This document shows positions 11,201 to 19,464 of a DNA stretch of 64,000 nucleotides, in pieces. Made by a program: the position numbers and the translations under genes. The notes below the pieces were generated by a model. That model worked only from the letters and a program-made list of their open reading frames with translations. It was not told where the DNA came from and did no database searches. The DNA comes from Tretioscincus oriximinensis. Taxonomy: Eukaryota; Chordata; Lepidosauria; Squamata; Gymnophthalmidae. The stretch spans positions 39,519-103,518 of the forward strand of contig JAJVDF010000302.1 of NCBI GenBank assembly GCA_022410635.1, written 5' to 3'. How positions within the stretch are numbered: the stretch's first letter is position 1; every line of letters starts with the position of its first letter.

Positions 11201-14200
11201 GGCATGGCCTGGGGCTCAGGAGCAAGGGATTAATCACCATGGATACAAAGTGACCAGAGCAAAGATTAGCCAGGTTACTGAATATCAAAAACTGGTTAGA
11301 CAGGAATGAAAGACAGGAAGACTGCTTTTTTAAAACATAGACTAGAAAATATTTCTGCAGCCAAAAAAGGTTACCACACCCTCCATTCTTAAATTAGTAA
11401 CAATAGGCTGACCAGATGACCCCTTTTTTGGGGGGGGGTTTAAAACCCGTTTTTGGGGTGCCTCCCGTTTTTTTCTGAGGAAAAAAAAATTCAAAAAAAA
11501 ATTTTTTTTTTGAAAACATTTCCTCAGAAAAAACTGGGAGGCACCCCAAAACTGGGTTTTAACCCCCCCAAAAAGGGGTCATCTGGTCAGCCTAGTAACA
11601 ACTTAGCGAGGAACTTTCCCCAGTTATATGAGGGTTTGAACCCTGAGGTTCGTTCTGGTATATATTTCAGAATAGGGACCTGCCATCCGCCTGTTATTTT
11701 AATATATTAATTTGGTTTTAGTAAGTCGACTGCCCTGAGACCTTCGGGTGTAGGATGGTATAGAAATGTGAATAAATAAACAAATGTTAATACAAACTAT
11801 GGTAAGCTCAATGGTGCTTGCCATAGTCTGTACTACCATGAGGACGCCAGGCCTCTGTTCTAAACTATATCCCAGAATAAGCATAGGAAAGATCCATAGA
11901 TGTAATCTGTTCCCTATTTGTAGAGTTAGTAGCAGCTTAAACAATGCTAGGAAAAATTGTAACCGAGAACAATTGTGTGTTTTTTACCTTACCAGAGAAT
12001 ATTGACTCACGCTTACTCCAAAGTAGTCCTGCGCGTCTTGGAAGCTGCTGCAGGAGCCAAGAAGCGTTTCAGCGTTTACGTCACTGAATCCCAACCTGAT
12101 GAAGCAGGGCAAGTGACTTTTTAAAAATCCTTCCCCTTTGCTCTCCGTGCTGTTAATATATCATCGTTTTCCCCTACTATGTATCTGCTATGTGAGGGGT
12201 GGTCTTCCAGTGACTGAACTACAATTCCCATTGTTCCTCAATATTTATTTTTTTATTTATTTTATTTATTTATTTATACTTATAGTCCATTTCATATCTG
12301 AAGTACTTTAAAACGCTTTAAAGCAAAACAGTATGTGAAGGAGGAAAGGAAAACAGCATTTCGTCAACCAAAGGCCAGGGGCTGTCTGATGCCAGGGGAG
12401 CTAGAGTTTAGCAGTATCTGAAAGAGAAGGCTTTACCCACCTTTCGTTTCGCTGCACCCTTTCGAGCTTTTTAAATTTAAAAGTTTGGAATCCTGTGTGC
12501 GGCATTCCAAGAACGTCGTCCATTTTAAAGCAGAAAAATTCACTGCTAATTCATGCATAATGTTACCAAGGCCTAAACCACTGCCACACCTGGTTTCCAG
12601 TGTCTGTTCTGAATACGGAGGGGGAACAGGATGAATATTTATTTACCATTCACAAGGGTTTATATTTCGTCATTCACCTAGACTGACCAGATTTTCTGAG
12701 GCCCAAACTGGGATAATTAATATTCATGCTAATTTGCATATTCATGAATATGCAAATCAGTCACCAACATGCATACTTCTGCAAAATCTCAAAATTTTTT
12801 GAAGTGCGTGAAAAATTTGCTTTTTAATTTTTTTTACTGAGGGGAGGGTGGCTTCAGGAGCTGGCCCCGGTTGACAGAGCCCCCTAGTGGTGGTGCAATT
12901 AATTTTTTTTAAAAAAATATTTTTTTTCCTCAGCAGAAAATGGGGAAATCGCCCCTCCCCCAGGAGGGTGGGGCAGACACCCCAAAACCGGGTTTCTCCA
13001 CCCCCAAAAAAGGTGGTAATCTGGTTAGCATAGTTCACGCAAAAGTTCTAGGGTGGATTGCCAACAATATAACGATAAACACGATAAAACATTTTTTTAA
13101 AAAAAAATGTTAAAATATAAGCCATTTTTCCTCTGTCTTTGGCAGGACGCTACGTATCAAAGTGGTACATTTTACCCTGGCATTATAAGACATAAAATAT
13201 GGTCACCTGATGTACCTTTGTACATTGTTCCGAAGTTTAGGGGTCACCACAGATAAGGCCTTCTCACGTTTCACTGCCCCTTGCACATCTGAGAGAGGCA
13301 GGGCTACAAGACAGCCCACATTTATTTCTTTTTATACCCTACCCTATACCTGAAGGTCTCAGGACGGCCAACCATAAAACAACCATACAAAATTGACAAA
13401 TTGAAAACAGGATCTAAAAGTGGGAAGAAAAATTACATTTCTTCAGCCAAAAGTGTAGTGAAAGAGCTGCGTCTTCAGAGATCTTCTAAAATCCTCAAAA
13501 TGCAAAAGAAAAACTCAAAATATTGACTAGCTCCTCTGAAATCAGCTTATAAGATCTGGAATCAAATACGGAAGTCTTTTGGAAATAGCTGGAGACCTCT
13601 AGTATCAATAAACTCAATTAACCTCGAGGGGGAAACAAGATTGGCACTGTACCTAAAGATGATTAAAGATCAAAAGAAAAAAACAATGAGGGGTCTTATA
13701 GATAATAATGGGAGGCCAGTGGAATTAAGTACGATGTGCTCTATAGAAGGTGAGCAATGGAATCGGTTCTGGCTGCAAGAAATGGTCGTGCATTCCTTTA
13801 TAAATGGAAACCAAGTAAAAATGGAGATGGGGCACAGACATCAGTACTAGAGCAAATTATTAATGATATAATTGAAGGTAAGAAAGGAATAGTTGGTAAA
13901 GTAGTTGCAGTTTTAGTAAAGAGATACAACAACCAGCAATTCCTAAAGCAGTATTGGACTCACTAGATAGACGTAGCTGAAGAAATATGGGGAAATTGGG
14001 TAAAAGATTTAGACATACTTAAGGCAATAGATTTCTAAAACAATACTGCGATGATGACTGATGCACCTCGAGGGGGAGAGTATTCCAAAGACTGGGGGTA
14101 ACCACTGAGCAGGCCCTGCCCCAGGTGCCCCCCACTCCCTTTGCCATTGAGACGGGTAGGACAACCAGGAGGGCCTCCACTGCAGATCTTATGGCACGGG

Positions 14201-17200
14201 CAGGTTGGTATGGGAGAAGGCGTCCCTTAAGGTATTTGGGGTCCAAGTTATTTTGAACCTTATAAGTTAAAATAATGAAGTTGGGCTCAGATTTCAAAAT
14301 ATGTCTTCAGTTGCGTTGAGGGACTTCCCCTGCTGTAAAAGGGAAAGAAACAGTTAATTAAAATATTTTAACTTTTATTTTGAAATGTAAGTTGGATTGT
14401 TTTAGAAAATGCTCTCATTGCATTGCGATCGGGAGTTTAAAATTTTATTTTATTCAATTTAATCCTGGCTGATTATACAGGCGGAAGATGGCAAAAGCGC
14501 TGACTAACCTCGGCATTCCTGTGACTGTCGTCCTTGATGCTGCTGTTGGGTATGTAGAGAGTACAAAATCCTTTCTTGAAATCCTTTCTTGAAATATTGC
14601 AACTGAGTGCAGCTATATAAATGGGAACTACCACAGTGTGGTGGGGAAGTTAGAATGTAAGCCTTCGAGTGAAAAATAACCTTAGTAAGCCACTTTGAGT
14701 CCCTTCGGGTGAGAAAAGCAGGGTATTAAAAACCTCCTTCTCCATCTCCTCCTCCTTCTTTTCCTTTTCTTTTTCTCCTCCTCCTTTTCCTCCTCCTTTT
14801 CCTCCTTCTGCTCCTCCTTTTCCTCCTTCTGCTCTTCCTCTTCCTCCTCCTCTTCCTCCTCCTCTTCCTCCTTCTCCTTCTCCTTCTCCTTTGCTTACAA
14901 ATCTGTCGACCAAAACATAATTTTATAGGTGTTCTTCTTTTGGCAAACGTCCCTTAATTATCCTATTGACATTTCTATGACAGGTTTTCTTCAAACTTTT
15001 GAGTTGTTCCACTCTTTTTTTATCTCCATTTCTTTTGAACAGGTACATCATGGAGAAAGTGGATTTGGTGATAGTTGGGGCTGAAGGAGTTGTAGAAAAT
15101 GGAGGAATTATTAACAAGGTAAAATAGGATCCATATTTTGTGAGGTTTGGGGCATTAAGATCTTTTGAACGAGGCATCAAAATCTTTTAATTTCTGACAC
15201 ATAGGGGTCTCTGAGAGCCAGTGCTGTAGTGGTTAGTGGGTAGACTAAGTCCTGGAAAAACGCTAAACAGCCTTTACTTGAGAAAGGGAGTAAAAAAAAG
15301 TCTCCTGTGATAAAATCTGGAGACAATGTTTGAATCCCAGGAGAAATCCACAAACCCTCAAAGACGAGGTTAGAATTAACTTTGAACAGGGCTATCTTCT
15401 GATGCAAGGCTGTTAAAAAATAATATGGTTCTTAATTCTGTGTATTCAGACAGAAAATGGCAGTCAAATCTGGTAGCATGTTATATGGTTGCCGTGTTAG
15501 TCCAGTAGAAAGTCCAACAAAGGGGCCAGTAGCACTTTGAGACGGTGGCAGAAGCTTTCGTAGACACGGCTACTTCTTCAACATCTGAAGAAGTAGACGT
15601 GTCTATGAAAGCTTATGCCACCCATTTTTCTCCTGTTAGTCTCAAAGTGCTACTCGCCCCTTTGCTGGACGTTCCAAGTAGGGTATGTCCAAATGTAGAC
15701 TAGCCAAATTGGAACTCGTATGGGCATACATATGCCCAACTATCCTCCCTGGTAGTGGAACCTACATGGTGCCACGTGAAGAAGCAGCCCCATATGGAAT
15801 GTACCAACAGCTACATCACAGTATCTCTCAGAGCACCACTGATGTGTCACAGGTGAGCGGAGAGTAGCAAATGTAGTCCCATATTATGGCTGTATTTTTT
15901 GCCCATAGGCTCTTTCTTTCTTACTTACTTACTAACTTACTTTATTTATTTTACTCCCCCTCTTCCCTCAGCTACTTTGGGTTTTATACGAGCAATTAAA
16001 AAAAATATCTTTTTACAACTATTGAAAGCTATATTTTGCCTAAATACGGCCCTGCCCCTGAGGTTATACTCTTATGCCAATCATTCTCAAATTGGAACTT
16101 CAGATGTTCTTAATGCTGAAGGTAATTCAGGAACGTCTGGAAGGCTTCTGCCTTAGCATTCTTGTAATTGTTCCTCTGAAGGGACCTGCTAGGTGTCAAG
16201 ATGACGACCAAGATGAAGGATATCTGCTTGTTCACTTGGAGATGAGGATCTGGTCCACATTTGGTTTTATTTTGTTCCAGCATGTGATCTAAGCAGCCTG
16301 TTGTCCACATGCCATACCAGGCCAGGCCAAGCCAAGGCAACACCTGTGATAGTCCAGAATAGCATGTGGACACTTGCTGGAACAGAATAAGGCCAAGTGC
16401 TCATCACGAGGCATAGTGGTACAGCCCTGGAGTTTCAGCAGAAATTCCAGAATTTGAAGCTCTGTGTCGGCTGCCGAGAGGGTGAGTGCCCTCTAGTGGC
16501 CTTAGCTCTAACCAACCCAGCTATTCAAAAGCAAGAAATTGCAATTAGATAAAAAGATGGTGGGAAAGATAGAATGGAAGCCTTTGGCAAAAAAATTAGC
16601 TTGTAAGCTGCTTTCAGTCCCTTTGCGTAAGAAAAGTGGGGTATAAAAACCCAGTTCTTCTTAAAGTTCTTGGAAAAGCAGAGGCAGTGAGAAGTAAGTA
16701 CCTTTAATGGTGTTTCTGGTTAGCAAGATCGTTCCTGAGATCATCTCAATTTTTCACTGCAAGGAGAAAGCTGCTTTATTTGTGACATATTAAATATTTC
16801 CCCCCATTCATGTGGCCTCCCCAGATAGGAACCAATCAAGTTGCCGTTTGTGCCAAAGCTCAGAACAAGCCCTTCTACGTGGTTGCCGAGAGTTTCAAAT
16901 TCGTCCGGCTCTTCCCTCTGAACCAACAGGACGTCCCAGATAAATTTAAGGTGTGTCCGTCTGTGTGTTTTCATGCCCTATCCTTGAACCAAATAAGGGA
17001 TCTCTGGGGTTATCTAACATGAAAGGTTGAAGTAGTTAAGTAAATAATTTCTTTGCCCTGTTGATCATCATTCAGGTCCTTGTTTGACGAACACTGATTT
17101 TCCCCCCAAGATATATGTAAATCTTGTACTTTACAGTTTAAAAGTATATTTTTTAAAAAAAATGTATGCCTGAAATCAGATTCTCAGGAATGTGCTTAGA

Positions 17201-18569
17201 AGAACAATATGGGAGTTGTCACGTCCCAGGGCAGATAGCCTGTTTTCCCCAGACAGCAGCCCTAAAGGTACAGGGAAGCAAGCCAGATGCAAACTGGGGT
17301 GGTTGATTGAACGTACTGGGACTGCAGTCCACAGATCAGTTCTAAAACTCCTGTGGCACAATCAGTCTCACATTAGAGTTCCCAGCAAAAGAATAAAACA
17401 GCAGAATAGTCAAGAGTCAGCCAAGGACAAATCCAAAGAGACAACAAAACCGTCGGAACAAGATGTATGCAAAGTCAGATACAATCCCGGGTCAAAACAC
17501 ACAGAAGTTACAAACTCTTTGACAAATTGCTTCCAGCAAGCTACAACCTTGAGCCAGCTGACTCATCAAGGGGTGCTTGACTCATCAGGGAGTGGATCTT
17601 AAGGGTTGATATCAGCCTCAAATTCCTCATCCGATTGCTCACAGCTCTGTAATACAGGACTGGTCCTGACAGGAGTGAGAACACCGATTTGTGGGTTTAC
17701 CAAATACATGGAGCAATTTCTCCATGTGGGCTTTCCGTCCAAATGCTAGGGCCTATCAGTCAGCTAGCCTAGGTTGACCAGATGACCCCTTTTTGGAAGT
17801 GTCTACCCCACCCTCCGGGGGGGGGGGGATTTCCCAAGTTTTTTGCTGAGGAAAAAAATAATTTTTTAAAAAAACTTTTTTTCTTTAAAAACTCACTGCA
17901 CCACCATTAGGGGGCTCTGGCAACTGAAGGTACCCTCCTTTCAGTAAAAAATAAAAAATTAAATTTTTAGGGGTGTTTTGTGAAAAAAAAAATTAAATAT
18001 TTTTTTTATTTTAAATTTACTGTGGCTCTGCTAGGAGGCTCTGGCAAACGAGGCCAGCTCCTGAATACACTCTCCCCACAGTTGTTGTTTTTTTAAAAAT
18101 TGCAAATTCCTCATGTTCTTCTAGGATTTCAGGGGTGTGTTGTGCATATTGGCGGCTGATTTGCATAATTAGTGTTAGCACCCCTCAGAGAGTAGGGCAT
18201 TACATACCCTCGGGGCTGCCACAGATGACTCCAGGTGCTGGGACCATCAAAAGGGCCTCATCGAAGACCTAGGGAGGTGGCAAGTCTTTATGGGCAGAGG
18301 TGGTCTCTGTTAGTCTGTGATTCCGTGTCATGTGATCGCCCCGAGATGGGATAGGGCAAGAAGTACATTGTCCAGGAAATGCTGACTTTCCCTTTTGCTG
18401 GTTTCTTCCACAGTACAAGGCCGATACCTTGAAAGGACACAGAGCCCTCGAAGAGGAACACCCCTGGGTGGACTACACTTCTCCGTCCCTGATCACCCTC
18501 CTTTTTACGGATCTTGGGGTCCTCACCCCTTCGGCTGTTAGCGATGAACTTATTAAACTCTACTTGTGA
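5214..18569 (+). CDS. EIF2B1: EIF2B1, eIF2B subunit alpha, complete
   Basis: This is the alpha subunit of eIF2B, the cytosolic guanine-nucleotide exchange factor for eIF2; alpha dimers hold the decamer together and sense phosphorylated eIF2. Nine coding exons: 5214-5226, 5859-5960, 6250-6386, 8225-8341, 11996-12108, 14481-14549, 15043-15118, 16825-16950, 18414-18569. They sum to 909 nt (302 residues) with phases that all agree. Recognisable stretches are [98 protein letters not shown] and [20 protein letters not shown] at the C-terminus. Human is 305 residues as I recall; the shortfall is a 3-residue gap between ADTLK and EEHPW. The first ATG after the promoter is used and gives MNEE before the conserved ELIE. 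Intron 5 has a GC donor. Introns hold CR1, L1, MITEs and LTRs. Confidence 0.97.
5296..5822 (-). mobile_element. CR1 LINE 3' end, subfamily with ATTCTA-like tail
   Basis: Lies in EIF2B1 intron 1, ending only 37 bp before exon 2. The reverse strand reads [34 protein letters not shown] and [20 protein letters not shown], the C-terminal reverse-transcriptase region of CR1 ORF2, followed by the CR1 3' UTR. Stops and frameshifts make it dead. Confidence 0.85.
6600..7370 (-). mobile_element. L1-like LINE remnant
   Basis: The reverse strand of this AT-rich part of EIF2B1 intron 3 reads an interrupted L1 ORF2 C-terminus; for example, positions about 7180-7100 give [18 protein letters not shown], typical of the L1 Cys-rich/HMW region. 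It is heavily degraded. Confidence 0.6.
7774..8172. mobile_element. MITE-A, long form
   Basis: Starts TAGACCAGATTTTCTGAGGC and ends GGGGTCATCTGGTCACCCTA. The internal order is the same as in the copies at 12679, 27340 and 40844: an AATTAATATTCATGC block, a palindrome around ATTCATGAAT with TATGCAAAT, GAGGGTGCC-like and GGAGC blocks, CCCACTAGTGGTGCAG, then an A/T run and CCTCAG. Non-coding. Confidence 0.8.
8774..9330 (-). mobile_element. CR1 LINE 3' end, young copy
   Basis: Antisense in EIF2B1 intron 4. The reverse strand contains [59 protein letters not shown] and [19 protein letters not shown], then the CR1 3' UTR and the tail at 8774-8790. Nearly the same sequence recurs at 45124 and 62630, implying recent activity. 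Confidence 0.9.
9335..9580. repeat. Dispersed repeat next to a CR1 copy
   Basis: The block GTAGGTGGCAGCCTCTTCTA...GTGTAGAGCCCTCTCCTGCA and the following GGGAGGGAAGAGG...CCTTTGCCAA part recur at about 62460-62570, also directly beside a CR1 3' end. I do not recognise the element. Confidence 0.5.
10104..10306. mobile_element. hAT-like non-autonomous DNA element
   Basis: Terminal sequences CAGACCTGGGCAAGGGGCGG and AATTGCCCACCCCTGG form the imperfect inverted repeat usual in Charlie-type hAT elements; the interior has GGCCCGAGGGCCACATGCGGC. EIF2B1 intron 4. Confidence 0.65.
10494..11403 (+). mobile_element. LTR-like element, split by a MITE-A
   Basis: Runs from TGTTGCGTCCCGAGCCCGGC to about AATTAGTAACAA. 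It shares ordered blocks with 32192-32880 (ACTAATGGCTAGCTGTGTGCTGCTGC; GATTGGAGGAGGG; CCTTCCTGTTGG; TCCTTGCCATG) and with 35336-35480 (GGCATGCCCTGGGGCTCA). The MITE-A copy at 10830-11047 is nested inside it. The ends are provisional. Confidence 0.5.
10830..11047. mobile_element. MITE-A, short palindromic form
   Basis: Begins TAGGCTGACCAGATGACCCC and ends GGGGTCATCTGGTCAGCCTA. The arms are inverted copies of each other (AAACCCGGTTTTGG / AAAACCAGGTTTT; CTCACGGTTTTTGCTGAGG / CCTCAGGAAAAACCGGGAGG) with an A/T-rich centre. Confidence 0.85.
11404..11594. mobile_element. MITE-A, short form with clear target duplication
   Basis: Palindromic 191-bp element ending in TAGGCTGACC / GGTCAGCCTA. It is flanked by a perfect 7-bp direct repeat, GTAACAA (11397-11403 and 11595-11601). 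EIF2B1 intron 4. Confidence 0.9.
12109..12110 (+). other. GC splice donor of EIF2B1 intron 5
   Basis: Exon 5 must end ...GCAGG at 12108, because exon 6 (from 14481) continues the conserved GRKMAKAL frame only when two bases are left over. The donor is therefore GCAAGT preceded by AGG. The nearest GT (12113) would shift the frame. Confidence 0.9.
12240..12600 (-). repeat. SINE tail, then sequence with no identified feature
   Basis: At 12240-12330 a TTTATTTATTTA run and a diverged CCGCCC-type tail read on the minus strand. I see nothing recognisable at 12330-12660 within EIF2B1 intron 5. Confidence 0.5.
12679..13032. mobile_element. MITE-A, long form
   Basis: Same block order as 7774-8172, from TAGACTGACCAGATTTTCTG to AATCTGGTTAGCATA. 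The flanks ATTCACC and GTTCACG share five of seven bases, which fits a decayed 7-bp target duplication. An octamer palindrome (ATTTGCAT...ATGCAAAT) lies at 12731-12757. Confidence 0.85.
13520..14035 (+). mobile_element. L1-like ORF2 remnant
   Basis: The forward frames read [20 protein letters not shown], then an L1-like middle region ending near [10 protein letters not shown]; stops and frameshifts are frequent. A SINE tail (13325-13500, minus strand) precedes it. EIF2B1 intron 5. Confidence 0.45.
14040..14300 (-). mobile_element. LINE ORF2 C-terminal remnant
   Basis: The reverse strand reads [20 protein letters not shown] and [14 protein letters not shown]. This is the usual C-terminal pattern of L2/CR1-clade reverse transcriptases (a ...LWNSLP... 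end). Truncated. The SINE tail at 14620-14735 is separate. Confidence 0.5.
14735..14893. repeat. CT-rich (TCC/TTC) tract
   Basis: A polypyrimidine run of CTCCTTTTC and CCTCCTCTT units follows a SINE 3' end, so it is probably an expanded SINE tail. EIF2B1 intron 6. Confidence 0.85.
15487..15676. mobile_element. MITE-B, palindromic element
   Basis: The arms GCCGTGTTAGTCCAG...AAGTCCAACAAAGGGGC and GCCCCTTTGCTGGACGTT pair across a centre with CTACTTCTTCAACATCTGAA and AAGAAGTAGAC. The same family occurs at 23878, 33917 and, in part, at 19981, 36270 and 56795. EIF2B1 intron 7. Confidence 0.8.
16255..16400. mobile_element. Small inverted-repeat element
   Basis: TTGGTTTTATTTTGTTCCAGCA at the left is roughly the reverse complement of TGCTGGAACAGAATAAGGCC at the right; GTCCACATGCCAT and GCATGTGGAC pair inside. 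A related half copy lies at about 57150-57250 in a DDX55 intron. Confidence 0.55.
17217..17671. mobile_element. Solo LTR, family 2, with perfect 5-bp target duplication
   Basis: The 455-bp element starts TGTCACGTCCCAGGG and ends GGTCCTGACA, so it has TGTCA/TGACA termini. It is flanked by GGAGT on both sides (17212-17216 and 17672-17676). It lacks coding capacity. EIF2B1 intron 8. Confidence 0.8.
17770..18172. mobile_element. MITE-A, long form, inverted and truncated
   Basis: Starts TAGGTTGACCAGATGACCCC. The long-form blocks then appear in reverse order (CCTCCGGGGG, TTTTTTGCTGAGG, CTGCACCACCATTAGGGGGC, GATTTGCATAATTAG), but the far terminus is missing. Confidence 0.7.
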
Positions 18570-18780
18570 ATGGCTCGCATCCGGGCTGCTGAGTGTCGTT
18601 TCTTCAGATACCTGTCAAAAAGATCCCATCCATGTATCCGTGCTCCCTCCCTTCCATAGCCCTTTCTCTTGCTGCTCCTTTGTTTCCTTCTTCCCATTTT
18701 CCTTTCATTTTTATTTTTCCTTCTTTATCTTCCTTTCATTCTCTCATCTTCCATCCATTCCTTGCCAGTAGTGATCCCAA

Positions 18781-18973
18781 GGTTCTGAGCCCTGTCAGTG
18801 GCCTCTGGAGGCTGCCAAAGTTCCAAGCCCTGTCATTGGCCTCTGGAGGCTGCCAAAGTTCCAAGCCCTGTCATTGGGTCTCTAGAGGCTGCCAAAGTTC
18901 CAAGCCCTGTCATTGGNCTCTGGAGGCTGCCAAAGTTCCAAGCCCTGTCATTGGTCTGTGGAAGGTGCCGAAA
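18781..18973 (+). repeat. 38-39 bp minisatellite in the EIF2B1 3' UTR
   Basis: Five tandem units (18781, 18820, 18858, 18897, 18935) contain CCAAGCCCTGTCATTGG and CTCTGGAGGCTGCCAAA. Unit lengths alternate between 38 and 39 bp. One N (18917) marks uncertain assembly. A single related unit, GGTTCTGAGCCCTGTCATTGG, lies at 54325-54345 in a DDX55 intron. Confidence 0.9.
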
Positions 18974-19323
18974 CTTGACACACCTTTTATTATTTGTGCA
19001 GATGCTCAATTCTGGGGCAGAATCTTCTTTTTTGGAAGGTTAAGAGTAAATTGGGGCAAATGAAACAAAATGAACAAATTCGTTGCCTCAATCATCATGC
19101 TGAGATGGGCCTTGATTGATATTTTATAGGGGGCAAAAACTTTGATTTGGCTTTTAGTTGATTTCTGGTCCCCCTTTCAAAACCCCTGTATCTCAACGGA
19201 ATTCTTCTACGCTGCGCCAAGATGCTCGTTTGAACATCCAAAGGCATTCAGTTATGCAACGTCTAAAGTATATTTACAGTGGTCACAATGAAAGTTTTGC
19301 AACCTGTCATTTCTCAATAAGGG

Positions 19324-19413
19324 TTTATTTTTAAACATCCCATCAATGCTACGAGTGTTTGTCAGAGCTCCAAAGAGGCACCGTAGATTTTAATGGCAGT
19401 ATTTTTAAATAAA
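19324..19413. terminator. Convergent poly(A) signals of EIF2B1 and p24L-A
   Basis: AATAAA on the plus strand at 19408-19413 is the first after the EIF2B1 stop. AATAAA on the minus strand at 19329-19324 is the first after the p24L-A stop at 19465. If both are used, the two 3' UTRs overlap by roughly 100 bp or more. Confidence 0.6.
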
Positions 19414-19464
19414 ATATCCACTGTGTTTTTTCTTCTTCAAAGAGGGCTTCCAGTCTGTATCGGG

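Noticed and set aside
18781..18973. CRISPR-like direct repeats
   Set aside because: The units are contiguous with no spacers, in the 3' UTR of an animal gene: a minisatellite.
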